Below the pieces are notes generated by a model, which was given only the letters and a program-made list of their open reading frames with translations, searched no databases and was not told the origin of the DNA. Positions 23,002-36,000 of a stretch of 64,000 nt of DNA are shown piece by piece. The position numbers and the translations under genes were made by a program. The DNA is from Urechis unicinctus. Taxonomy: Eukaryota; Annelida; Polychaeta; Xenopneusta; Urechidae. The stretch lies in the NCBI GenBank assembly GCA_034190875.2, contig CM067344.1, positions 74,998,178-75,062,177 on the forward strand, written 5' to 3'. Each line of letters starts with the position of its first letter. Position 1 is the stretch's first letter.

Positions 23002-23293
23002 CCGGGGGGGGGGGGGGTGGGGGCGCTTAAGTGTATAGACATAGTATATATATGTGCCGCGCGACGGGGTATGTTTTTTCGGCCTCTTGACTTGTACGAC
23101 GGGTTTTTTGGCCTCATACTTGTACGACGGGGTATGTTTTTCAGCTTTAAATCTGTTCGACGGGTTATACATTCGCATAATACCTTGTACGACGGGGTAT
23201 GCTTTCGGCCATTTTGACCTTGTACGACGGGTACGGGTTTTTCAGGTCCCGCGGCACACCCCTATCCAGAATAAGGCCAAGTGCCCCCCCCCC
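23002..23293. mobile_element. MITE-like element, about 292 bp, with G-rich/C-rich ends and an 11-bp target duplication
   Basis: AGGTGATTCAC occurs immediately left (22991-23001) and right (23294-23304). The ends are a G run followed by GGGGGCGCTTAAG and, inverted, GGGGGCACTTGG, with GTGCCGCG near both inner ends, so imperfect TIRs are present. The inside holds several diverged TTGTACGACGGGGTATG repeats. A related copy is at 24395-24594. An 11-bp duplication would fit Mutator-like non-autonomous elements, but the class is an inference. Confidence 0.78.
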
Positions 23294-23304
23294 AGGTGAT
23301 TCAC

Positions 23305-24344
23305 AACTGGTTCTTTGTCTAACCATAATCTTGTATTTCTTCCTGATTTCCCTATGCTATAAATATCCAAAATCGTCAGGGAGATAACGAATCCTAATAC
23401 TCTGTTGGGTATTTATGATGTATAATCTTTTTCACACCTGTACTTCTCATGTGATGATAGTGATGATGTCATGTTATAATAGTAACCGTGCGAATAACAA
23501 ATAAGCTTATCTTTGCGTGCACGGTAACCCGACAAATGACTACTAAGTCCACCATTGCACGGCAAAAGATTTTTCAATTCGGCATCAATGTTCTTGGACC
23601 GAAAGACTTTCAGGTGTTCGACAGTCTGCATTGATTTGTTTGATATTGGTGAAAGACTCCTTGTCTTGTTGAAGGTTGACAAATACTGAAATGTGATTAG
23701 TTGTCCAAAATAATAGGTAGTCTATGTTGAATAATTATACAACTGATAAGGCTTTTGTATCCTGGCAAAAGTTTACTCAAATGTCTGTATTTATGACGTC
23801 TTGGTTAGACAAGCATCATGTTCATCGTCTGGCGTTGACGTGCGCGGTTTCTACTGTCTTACTGTCGTGTTTAACGAATACAACATTGTTTTCTTGACCA
23901 AACACTTCAACCCCCTCTACCAGTGATTCAAAAGAATCAAATCTCGCTCCAATGTCCATGGCATCCTTCCACCTCGGCGACGGAAACGAAAGTGACGAAA
24001 GAATATCCCGCCACAGGATGTTTCATATGCGCATGCGTATCTCCCGTGCACCGAACCATCAAGCGGATGGTTATTGGCCCGGTTTCCGTGCCAATAGACA
24101 CTACGTATAAATATATACCGTCGTGAGTGAGTATATGTGGGTCGTGTGGCAATTTTTTTTATTTCGCGTCTCCGCGGCTTACCACCAAATTGTGTACTTA
24201 CGTAAATATATATATCGACATATGAGATGAATATCCGCTTCTCCGCACTATTTTGGTTATCCACTGGCTAGTGATTATTTAGCAATTGTCAAATGAACAT
24301 TTAGAATCACAACTTTCATTCACGGCAGCCCCAGTTTTGGAGGT
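23305..24344. other. Intergenic sequence without a recognised gene
   Basis: Contains the right arm of the inverted dispersed repeat (about 24040-24125). Short open frames at 23682-23413 and 24264-23917 (minus) have no recognisable domain. Confidence 0.35.
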
Positions 24345-24965
24345 ATGACGTCACATTACGCAGTTTCATTTTCACTCGCCATGTGGCTGCAGGTCCCGGA
24401 GGAGGGGGAACTTAAGTATATAGAGGTAGTATACATGTGTCGGGGTAGGTTTTTTTCGGCCTCCCGACGGGTTTTGTTGACCTCATAATTGTAGGATGGG
24501 GTATGCTCTTGCCATTTCTACCTTGTATGACGGGTACAGGTTTTTGAGATCCCGGGGCACAACCCTACGTAGGACAAGGCCAAGTGCCCCCTCCAGACTA
24601 CGGGAATCAATAAGTGTTATCTTTTTTTAAATGTCAATGTGATATCGTTGAATACATATCGCCCTTCAAAGTAGATATTTCCAAAAGATAATCATTGACA
24701 AAATGACACATATACTCAAATAATAAAATTCAGAAAGAAAAAGTTCGCTCGCGAGGAACCTTGTCTGCGCATGCGCGCAGAAACCGATCTTGTCGTTCAA
24801 AATAAACATGAACTTTTCAGAATTTGTGTGGCCGGATTAAATCGCCTTTGACGAAATCTCACACGTAAACTAACTCAACTTGTTAATAAACATTTATTTA
24901 TGTGAAAAATTATTCTTCATATGTACATTTGTGTAATTATCGTGTATAATTGGAACTCATGTATC
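24345..24965. repeat. Dispersed repeat, copy 2, interrupted by a MITE-like element
   Basis: Same family as 14265-14710. Relative to that copy, extra sequence is inserted after CGCCATGTGGCTG (about 24395-24594), and this insert is itself a copy of the 23002-23293 element. This is a nested insertion. Confidence 0.75.
24395..24594. mobile_element. Second copy of the G-rich/C-rich MITE-like element
   Basis: Shares with 23002-23293 the ordered blocks GGGG-CTTAAGT(G/A)TATAGA, TTTTTTCGGCCTC, GACGGGTTTT, GGGGTATGCT and AAGGCCAAGTGCCCCC. It is shorter, and its target duplication is not clear. Confidence 0.75.
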
Positions 24966-24992
24966 GTTCACGCGCATTCGGTTACGATCTTT

Positions 24993-25015
24993 GCACGACG
25001 TTAATAACGTCGTGC
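24993..25015. repeat. Perfect 11-bp inverted repeat around one central base
   Basis: Arms GCACGACGTTA and TAACGTCGTGC flank a single A. It could form a tight hairpin and contains two ACGT-centred sites. No flanking gene explains it. Confidence 0.8.
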
Positions 25016-25019
25016 ACGG

Positions 25020-25565
25020 CTATGTCGTACTTAGCCTTACTCCCTTAGTAACTTACTAAGGGCCTTAGGCAACCTGGCCCCTGGTGTTTTGATGATCTGA
25101 GGCCACCTTAGGGGCGAGGGTCCGTATGGCAAAATCTTTAGGGTTATAAGCAAATTTTCTCCTTCTCGCAATGCAGACAAGGGACAGTTTAAAACACATA
25201 GATTTTCTTATCCATAAATGTCTTACCATCAATCTTGCAATGTTGCATTGTGGGAATCGGCAATGTTGAGTTTTTGAACTTCATGATGTGCCGTATTTTA
25301 GTGCTCAAACAGAACAATTAGACAAAACTGTAGTAATAGAAACAGTCCTTGTGTCATTTAGTCATATAATCTTCCATTTTGTCACAAATTTTTTGGCATG
25401 GAGGGCTTTGGTAAGTTTTAAGCGAGTTCATCTGTCATTTTGACTTCGGAACCTCGGAAATTTCACAGGCGGCTCTTCGCCTCTACAGCGCGGATGTGAG
25501 AGATCGAAAGTAGTAAATAGCGCAGAGCTGTCAGAGGCGGAGTTTCTTTGCCTATGTCGTACTTA
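25020..25565. mobile_element. Possible insertion flanked by a 14-bp direct repeat
   Basis: CTATGTCGTACTTA occurs at 25020-25033 and again at 25552-25565, flanking about 518 bp of unrelated sequence. TATGTCGTACTTAGCC also occurs at about 22496 in a repeat context, which supports an insertion into a copy of that repeat. The inserted element is not recognised. Confidence 0.4.
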
Positions 25566-26144
25566 ACAGTAGCAGCTCACCATGGACTACAGTCTACAGT
25601 CCCTGTCCGCATTGTCCCTTCTGACTTGTCCGCTACGTCCCCCTGTAAAAATTATGAATGACTGTCGATACGGCACCTAGGGGTGGCCACATATTCAGCA
25701 GAACACGTTAGTGCTATATGCATCGATAAAATGAAAAGAGATTTCTAACAGACAAGATGATATCTGCCTCACTGTTTCATTGGTTTCCACAATCATGATT
25801 GTGAGCACTGCCTGTCATAGGCACCATAATGTGGAAGTAATGATGAATATTTTGGGATGCAAATCACCTGCTGAATCATTGAATGTGACCAGCTCCTCAA
25901 TCATTAATCAGTCATTCACTAGCGGTGGACCACCTTTTTGGTAAATGTGATGTCACATGGTATTTGTTTGCTCTCCATTCACTCGGTGCTCATGGAGTGG
26001 GTTCTATGTTGACGTGAGTGCTCAAAACTATTTCTTGAAAATTTCCAACTGCCCTAGAGTTTGTAATAATAAACATTCTAGTAAACACCAAATAAACATT
26101 AAAAGTATACCCCTGACATGCATTAAATTTTGCTTGCCCATTGT

Positions 26145-26568
26145 CCAATGCCCCCCTATGGGTCCGGGGGTAGAGTAGGCCCACTGTATCCTCCTGCATG
26201 TCCTAAGAGGTGACTAATAGGAGGCAACCCGTTGGCCGTGGGTTGCGATTCGTGTTGATGGGCAATGAGTTCCTGGTGGTTGAGCGGAATGGTCCTTGCA
26301 AGGGCCATTTCTGCAACACACTACTCAGGGCCATATTTGGCCTAGATGAGAGGCTGGAATGGCCTGGTCCAGTCAATTGGCTGGTGGTGACTTACCCTAG
26401 GATACTATTTGCATTTTTGTCTTTTTCATCATCATCCACTTGTATGTCCCTCTTTTTTCCAAGACTGCTTAATCAGGTCAAACTTATCAATGAACCTTTT
26501 TAGGCCCCATATAACACATATGTGTTGGTGTGCCGTTAAACCCTATACTCACTCACTCACTCACGTTG
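26145..26568 (+). mobile_element. SINE-like repeat with (CTCA)n tail
   Basis: Starts near GGGTCCGGGGGTAGAGTAGG, followed by AGAGGTGACTAATAGGAGGC, and ends GCCGTTAAACCCTATA then (CTCA)n. I recall this head and the GTTAAA-(ACTC)n tail as a very abundant SINE-type family in gastropods, including abalone. The identification is from memory. The middle is open over 97 codons (26210-26503) but has no domain, so it is not called as a gene. Confidence 0.65.
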
Positions 26569-26624
26569 TTTACATGTATATTTCTATCATATAATTTTTT
26601 TCCTTAAAATTTCAAGGCAAAAGA

Positions 26625-26800
26625 AGAGGCTCAACATTGTACTGTAACATGAGTAGTTGTACAATGTGTATTCAACATGAGGAGGCTCAACATTGTACTG
26701 TAAAATGAGTAGTTGTACAATGTGTATTCAACATGAGGAGGCTCAACATTGTACTGTAACATGAGTAGTTGTACAATGTGTATTCAACAATGTGTATGTA
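26625..26800. repeat. Short minisatellite, about three units of 57 bp
   Basis: Units share CAACATTGTACTGTAA, ATGAGTAGTTGTACAATG and TGTATTCAACATGAGGAGG. It lies a few hundred bases upstream of the ARMC9 start. ACATTGTAC and GTACAATGT within a unit are inverted. Confidence 0.85.
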
Positions 26801-27047
26801 CAACATGGGTAGTACAATTGACTGCAAATGTACTGTAAAATGAGTAGTTATACAATTATAGCTCAAAACAAACTTGAGTTTACATATTATTGACAACTTG
26901 AGTTACATATTATTGACAATACAAGATGATTAAGAGTATTCAGTTCAACAACACAAAACTTTGCAATACAAGGTCAAGTCAACAAATCAAACCTTGCTAT
27001 AATTGCTCTTTATTTTGTACTGTTTCAGAGATCAACTCTTGTTAAAG

Positions 27048-30000
27048 ATGTCGGGGGTTGTTGCATTTGAAGGAGAACTAAACTCCATTGTGAAGGAGGT
27101 ACTGTTTTATTGTATAAATAGTTAGCATTGTAAAGAGAACTGAATGTCTTATTTCATTATACTAAAAACAAACCATGTTGTTGCTCGTGCAGTACCTGGA
27201 GTTTAATAGCTTTTCCAAAACATCAACAACATTTGACAAAGAATGTGCCGAGAAAGGAAAACCTGTATCATCTACAGACTCCATGCCAAAGGCCAATCAA
27301 AAGTTACAGACAGTCCAGGTGAGAAATCCAACTATTTCCTCATATAGAAGCTGAATCCTATGCTCTCCCATTCAGTTAGAGTCTATATTTGTTGTAATGA
27401 GACATTGTCTGGTTTTACAGAGAGAAATGATGCAGCTATATCAAATTGGAAAGCGGAGAGAATTTTTCCGTCTTTGGCATGAATACCTCCCTGAATCCAT
27501 ATGTAATGATGATGCCGTTGCACAGAAACTGGAGTTCTATCTCAACATTTACTTTGCCATTTACCCTCTCAAATACGGTGGAAATGTGAGTTTTTTTGTC
27601 TGGTTGATTTGTTTTTTCTGGGGAATATTTATTTGCGCTGTATCTATTGGTCAATTTGACATTCCCTTTATAGGATGGAGAAGAAGGCATGAACCAGTTC
27701 AAGAGCTATTTGGAGACAAGAGGAGCCTCACTCAGCCAGACCACAGAATTCCTACCATTTTATGCCCTGCCATTTGTTCCTAACCCTAAAGCCCACCCTT
27801 CTTACAAAGAACTCTTCTCAGTAAGTACTGGAGAAATCCAAACCATCCATTTCCACTTCCTTTTGATGAGGTGCATTTTTATATACTCATTATCGGTGAT
27901 TTATGGCCAAGAATCTTGTAGCTAGAACAATTCTGACCCTCCCAAGCTTTGACATTTTGATAAGCCTATGAGTTTACTTCGATAGAATTTTTCATAACAA
28001 TTTTAAATTATAGCTTTGTTTATTAGGAGGTTCAATGACAGTATTGTTGTGTATTCCTTTTGAATGTTTGATAGGATGAGGTATGCAGTTATTTCATCCC
28101 TATTGATGTGTCAGTTTGTGTTTGCAAATAGCTTTCATGACCCACCAGAACATGATGTTGTGAAATTTAAAGTTGTAAATATCACTCTGAATAGCTAGCT
28201 TATTTGAATAACTAGCTTATTGAAACCTTTGTTACCAATTTGATTTTGTGTCATATCATTTAACCTCTGAATGTGACTCAAAACTGTGTATATTATCAGG
28301 GAAATATGAAATATTCATTAAATTGTAACAAATTCTTCAAGCTAATTCGCCCCTAACTGGAATTCATACTTTCATTTATATCTCCTTCACTCTACCATGG
28401 TTTGTGGTTCTAGGACAAATGGACACCTGACTTAGAGAGAAGACTGCAGAAGTTCCTAACACTAGCCCTCAAGTCAACTCCTCAGCCCAGACTCTTTGAA
28501 TTATATGTATCCTTGTACACCATCGACACAGCTTAACCTGTAGGCATGTAATTGGCTTTTGTAGCTTAACTGCTGTGCTGCCTTTTGATTAAATCTGCCA
28601 GGCTCCTTAACTTTATTATCAGAAAGGTGGATTTGGACAAGGTAAATATATTAACTATCTATGTTATGTTGCAGATAACATTAATTTCAGAACATGCCTT
28701 CATATTATTATTTTGGTGTGATATTAATAAAGTGTTTCTCTCATTATATAGACTATCAGACCATGGAACAAAAATTAGAAGAGCATGAGAGGAAATCTAC
28801 TGCGTATCTCAAGCGCTACAACAGAGTCCAGGTCTTGCAATCATTTGCTATTATAATCCTACTTGAATCTATATATTCTGGCATCAAAGTGACTTTGTGC
28901 TTACAGTAACCGTGTAAGGTCAGCAGTACGTAGTTATGGTGTTAGGATTTGTGAAAGTTACTCTTTATGTATCTGTATGATTACAGTAAGTAATCCAAGG
29001 TGATTTTCATTGAGTAGATGTGGTGTATTTCAGGGTGATTACCATAACCTGATTAGTATCACTGCAGACCTGGTGGACTCACTGGAGCAGACGGTCCAAG
29101 GCAACGCAGTATGTGCCATTACCATATTAAGAGAAAGTCGTTGACAAACACGTAAAAGCTATGGATTGTCAGAGCATGATATGCAATGGTGTGTCACCAG
29201 GTATCACCGGAGTACCTACAGGAGATCTGCCTCCGTCTCTTTAGTAACCAGGTGCGACAGTCAGTGGACCTGACACGACCTGGTACAGCTGGCGAGATGC
29301 TCAGACAGTCAGCCATGCCACCTCAAGGGTGAGTAGCACACTGTCTCAAACTAGCATGTATATATAATGAATATAGCTTTAATTTTTGGGAAGCATCCTA
29401 GGTGATCACGCAACTTGCTCACAATCAACCATATTATGATAAATCATGTCAAAAGCACCAGAGCCATGAGGCCCATTGGCATCGTGTTGATTTTTTGTCT
29501 GTTGTTATTTGGTGCATGTCAAACATTTGTCACCATGGATTTAAATATCAACACTATCAGGTCCAACTCACCGTTTCCTTTAGAAACCCTATTGTCCACT
29601 TTCACACCACACAGTTCTTCTGCTACGACATCGCTAATGTCACTAGCTGCATTTCAAATGACAGTATGTCATATATAAGGCAGTGTATAAGGCAGTTGAT
29701 GAGGTGTGTTACCTTGGCAGGTTACAGCACAGTGACTCTGTATCGGGAGGAACTTATGATTACGAGAAGATCAAGACAGATTTGACGAAGAGTAATGACC
29801 GGTCGCAGGCTCTCCTGCTCCAGGCCCTCCGATGGGTGAGTCCACTTCTGGTCAATAAGGCAATATATGGTCAACTCTTCTCTAGCTCCAGATTTCCCAT
29901 AACCTAATTATTGTAGATGATGCTATGTATGTAATGACTACAGAAACTCACTAAGTCTGCCCCAGCTGAGCGGGATGCTATGATGGGGGCTTATGTCAAG

Positions 30001-33000
30001 AACGATGTGCTCGGCTGTTCTACCGCAGGACCCTACAGGGTGAGTCACCCACCACACAACCTTCGTGTATACAACAGGGAATGTGATTTAGGGATGTGAT
30101 AACTCCCTGGAACTGTCACTATGACACCTTTATAACCTGAGTGATACACAGTGTATTGTCTTTCATGCCAGATTCTTCTTTTTCTCCCCTGCAGCAAGCT
30201 GTGTTAGCCCTCCTTAGCACAGACAGTGCTCTCGTACGTCAATACATTGCCCGCCTATTCAATGCTTTTGCCTCATTAGCTGAAGGTGAGCGTTTATCAG
30301 AACCATCAGTTTATATCTGTCACAATATGCTAGACAGTCAACTTGTATGTCACCTGGATTAGCATGTCACCTGATCTGTTTACCTGCGACAGGACGCTCC
30401 TATTTATCGCGTAACGTGCTCTTGCTGCGAGCGTTGATGGGCAACCTACAGATGGAGGATGGTGACCATCTAGCCAAGGAGAACATACTGGGCTGCCTGC
30501 AGAAACTCAGTCTCAGGTACACTCACACATGTCTTACAATCATGGCAGCTTCATTAATTGAATGGCATCAGCTTACAGTATGCTTCTGTCAAGTTATGGC
30601 TTGGCACATAAAGAAAGCTAACAGACTAAACAGTCGTATACGCTGTGCTGATACTTATTGCTGTGTGTAACTTTATTTACTTGTTTTGGACAAGTTTACT
30701 AACAGCTTGTTACTCCCTATTGACTTGGTATTGGTATATGATGTAACACAGGAGGCAGTTACAGACCATTATGATCCAGGAAGGCATCATAGCGTGGCTG
30801 ATCTCTGTGCTGGAAGATAATGATATGTTATCCGACTACACTCTGGAGTATTCTGTGGCTCTCCTCATGAACCTTTGCCTCCGCTCAGCAGGTTACTCTC
30901 CACCACATACATTTCATGCACACCATGCTCACATCTCATGCACACCACACTCACATCTCATGCACACCACGCTCACATCTCATGCACACCACGCTCACAT
31001 CTCATGCACACCACACCCACATCTCATGCACACCACGCTCATTTCATGCACATCACTGCATCTGTGTGTTGTTACTCTGGGCCGTGTTTCATTTGTCTGT
31101 ATGTGTTTAGGTAAGAGGAAGTGCACAGAAAATGCGCATGAGATTCTCAAAGTACTCAGTGACCTTCTGGGCCATGACAACCAAGAGGTGAGTGTAGCCT
31201 GTTTGTTACAGTGAAGTGTGTAGTAGTTTGTATACAGAATGTGAATATCACTGTAGTGTATTCATGACATGGCCAGATGTTTTGACATTGCCATGTCTAT
31301 ACATTGCAGCTAGTGTCTGACTGTCATTTAAAATCCAACTCATGATTATATCCTAATTTCTCAGCAGTTGTTTGTGCGCCAGTCTGATGTGATGGTGTGT
31401 GGTTGTAGATCATTCCTTACGTCAACGGAACACTCTACAGTATCCTGGCAATCCCATCCATCCGTGAAGAGGCCAAAGCCATGGTGAGTGACCAGGGAGC
31501 CAGCGTGTCTGACATTGTTGTCAGGGCTCTGGGTGGCTTGACGTATGATCAGTTCTTCAATTAGTTTATATAACAGGAGCACACTGTTGGTGTATGATCA
31601 GGTATGGTATATTTCATATACATAACAGGAGCACACTGTGTGGTGTTGACAGGGTATGGTATATATCATATAAATCATAGGAGCACACTGTGTGGTGTTT
31701 GTCAGGGGATGGTATATGTCATATAAATCATAGGAGCACATTGTGTGGTGTTGTCAGAGGATGGTATATATCATATAAATCATAGGAGCACACTGTGTGG
31801 TGTTGTCAGGGGATGGTATATATCATATAAATCACAGGAGCTAGTCAAGGTCCCCTAGCCTGATTGCTGCGGGCGCTGTTTACATGTTACTGATATTCAA
31901 TAGTCTCGCCTTCAGGTCTAGGGAACCTTAATGTCTTGAACTGGACAGGCATCCCAGATTTGGGATGCTCCAATCACAAGCTGTGTCTCTCGGTCACTCT
32001 CGGGTACTTTTGAGTTGTTGTCTCTCATTGGTTAGTTCTACAAGTTCCGAAGAACTTGTCCAACCGGACGAGTGATTTTTATGAGCCAGGCACACATTCT
32101 ACAACACTCCGATTTGTTGTTTCACGCTGAGTGGCACCGTTTATCACACAGTCGGCGAGAGAAGCAGACACACAACTGGTTCTTTTTAACTGACTATTAC
32201 GTAAGCTTGTTGTGGTGCCAATTTGAACTTTTGAGATGCCCCATAATTCCAGAAGACATTTAATGTGTTCTCATTGGATGTAGACCACTACAATGTCCAT
32301 GACATCATATAGAACCGAAGGTGCGTATCACAAGCCAGACACGCTGGTCAATCCGGGTCACAACCTTTGCGTTGATTGGTCACGAAGATTAACGAACATG
32401 TCTAATGAATATTCGGACGTGCCAGTTTTAGACCTTGTCTGGTCGTAGACTCTAGGGCGAGAAGCGTAGCGGAACACCTTGAGTCTGGGACGCAGACTAC
32501 ACAGGAGCACACTGTGTGGTGTTTGTCAGGGGATGGTATATATCATATAAATCATAGGAGCACACTGTGTGGTGTTTGTCAGGGGATGGTATATATCATA
32601 TAAATCACAGGAGCACACTGTGTGGTGTTTGTCAGGGGATGGAGGAGATACTGCAGTGTTTTGTGAAGGAGGACCAGCCAGACATGAACCGACAGATTGA
32701 ATTCATCATCAAACAACTCAACTCAAGTCAGTAGCTAACAGCCACACACAGTAATGTGTCATGTGTGATCTCTTTGTGAACTCTATGAGAGAGGTGTGAT
32801 GATGATGATGATGATGATGATTGGTATGATGGCTGTACCAGCGGAGCTCCCAGAGGAAGCTGACTCTGATGATGAGGAAGAGGATGAGGATGAGGAGGAT
32901 CAGGACGCTATGGAATCTGACCTGGATAAGAGTGAGATGGTGAAACCCCAGCCAGGAGAGCTGGCTGGCGATCGACTCTTGAACACATACTATGTGGGCT

Positions 33001-36000
33001 CAAGGAGTGCCTCGGCCAAACGCAGGAAGGTACCAGTACACGCAAACTTTACCTGGTATACTATGTGGAGTGTTAGTATAAGTGAGTCACTGCTATTGTG
33101 GCATACATCAGTCTGTGTGTTTGTGATCAGGGTGTTGACAATGTGCTGGGTCAGGAAGACCTGTTACGTCGGCCAATTACACCAAGCCACATGAAGTCTG
33201 GCTTTGATAACCCAGTGGTTCATGTCCAACCCAAGTCTCGGTCAGTTCCATCTTCTTGTCACACATCATGGTCATATTTCCACGTGTATTATTGATATAT
33301 CTTAATACTGATATCTGTTGAAACTTTGGCAAACATTTTATGGAGATGGTTGATCCCAAGCATATTAAGAAATGACAAACATATGTTAACCATTGTGCTC
33401 TAACAATGTTATGTTATGAATTGGTGGATTCAGAACAAGATATGCCTTGGGGTAAATAGAAATCGTTTGACAGTATGATGTATTTTCTTATAGAGTAATT
33501 GCTTTTATGGCTGCATTGATCATATACATTGCTGAAATGCCATCCATGAGACTTGCTGTTGATGACATTCACTAATTGACCTTAATGATGTTCGTGATTC
33601 AAACGGAAATGTACCATTTGATGCGTATGTCATCCAGCATTGGGGTCATTTTAATTATGGCATAACTGCAATTGCATAGTGGTTTGACAAATGGCAATAC
33701 CAAGTAGTAGAGCATGTTACTTTATTCTGATCTTCTGGATTTATGAAAATCAGTGAATTAAATTGTTATGTGTGTTAGTGAAAGCTATGTACTAGCATAT
33801 GTACAACAATACATTTTTATGGTATCAAGCTGTTATTCTAACAATTCATTGTATTAACATTTATATCTAATCAGGAGTAAACCCAGCTGATCATATCACA
33901 ACCCCCCCCCTCCTCCCTAATTCATTGTTATTCCTCTTATGGTGCTAGTTTATTCTTATCCCAACTTTGTCACCATCAGTGTGTTAGTGCATCTAGTGTG
34001 ATTACTTTGGTGTGAATTAACCCTGTGTTATGTTTGGTTAACACATTTCTGCTCATTAGTATTGCTGTTGCTGCCTTTGACCTATTTGTGCTTTCAGTTC
34101 TTGAATCACTTTTACCTTTTCAAGTATTATGTAACTGTAGGTGGGCATAGTTGGGTTTGGTATTGCCATTTTTTATTTAACACCCTTAATTGAGGGGGAA
34201 AAGTGACAAAGCCTTGATGTCATGCATGATTAAAAAACAGCACAAATAAAGTCCAATAGTGTAAGGCCTAGATCAGCTGCGTCTAACGGTGGTGTGGGTG
34301 TGTTTGTCTAGCTCTAGTACATCGTGTAGACACAGCGTAGAAATACTGGCCCTCGAATCCAACGGACATGCTACATATACCTGCTCTGATTCAGAAATCA
34401 GCTACTCTGCTAACAGTTATTCGCACCTGAGAGTTGACAGGTAGCACCAGCTCACTAATCATTACATGTATAACACCTCTGTCATGGTAATGCATAAGAC
34501 CCCATGCCCATGGCAGTCATGTATTTGTGGATTTGGTTTCAATGTGACTGTATTCCAATAATGGGATGAGTTTCATACAGAATGTAGGATACTATCTGTT
34601 ACCATTGATAGATTTGACTAATCAATCCCCTTATCCTCAAGGTGAATATGACTGGTATAACATTTGAGTACACCTGCTTTACAATGGGGTGGCATTGGTG
34701 AGAGCATTCTAACCATCTCTTCGGTGTGTGTCAGATTGTATATTTACTGCACTCTCTCATCCTGTGTTCTGGTTTTGATTTGCACCTGTGGCTTCTGGTT
34801 CTTCGAGTATGGCTGCGATTAATTTTCCCCTTTATTGTTTCCCTGACTGCATCCTTCGTTATTACTCCATGCTGTTTTCATATATTAACAATACTTGTTC
34901 TCACACAGACCTCCAAGTGGACGCCCTCACACACAGGGAGGTCATTCATCCTCACGACCTCAATCCAGGGACATCCAGCGCCCTCCTACGAGAAGTGGCA
35001 GTCGTCCCGGTTCCGCCCAAGAGTCCACCCCAAGACCCCCTAGTGTCGGTAGGTGACTAGGTCTCACGCTGGTATGTTTTTCAGCAAGGGTTCTTCCTTC
35101 TGAATGTGTTAGCTATGTAAAAACTGGTTCTTGTTGTCTTCAGCCAAAGATGAGCTGGGATCAGAAGTTGTTTCCATGGCAACGGGATCAAATAAGATGC
35201 TGGCTCAGGCCAATACAGACGCCGCCGTCAGACCATCTCAGAAAGCTCTAGAGAAAGCACCCAATGCCCCGTAAGTATTCTAGATGATCAGCTTGCGTCT
35301 TTGATAACCATATATAACTATGTATGGGTCAGAGGTCCGACCACATGTAACAATGTATGCCACCAACCATATATATGTCAGATCATAACCTTCACTGGTT
35401 ATAAATAACTGAGACCATGTATAACATTGACTGTGTATGTATATAGGCCATATAGTACATAAACTGTGTATATGACATTGACCATATATAAGTCCAACCA
35501 TATTTGACGTAGACCATATATATGTTTGACTGTATATAAGTCAGACTAAATATGAAATGGACCATATATAAATCAGGCTGTATATGACATTGATTGTATA
35601 TAAGTCAGACCCTGACATATATAACCTGTGTTTATTTCTGTGTGAAGTGTCAAGGAGTACAAGGCAGCATTTAGCTCACGTCCCAAGATCCCCCGCACCC
35701 CAGATACACGCCCCACCAGCCGGGGTTCAGTCGGGGAGGGACCCACACCCCAGCCTAAATACTCAGACTCTCTCCCTACCTCGCGACCAGGATCTGGAGG
35801 CCGCCCATCAAGTACGTCATTGCTCTTAAGTTTTAATTTAATTTCCAATTTGTACCGGCAAGTTCACATCTCTATATTCTGACCATTTCCGTAATGGTAT
35901 CATAACAATCTATGAGTAACGTGGTCCAATGTGACTAGGTTCATCGGGATTACCTCAACCACCTAGTCCTCGCACAGCATCAGGAAGTAGATCCCATAGT

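Noticed and set aside
34312..34440. ARMC9 exon 20 treated as intron
   Set aside because: Retained as an exon because it has AG/GT borders, is open through 129 nt and is the only candidate linking phase 2 to phase 2; it still needs transcript support.
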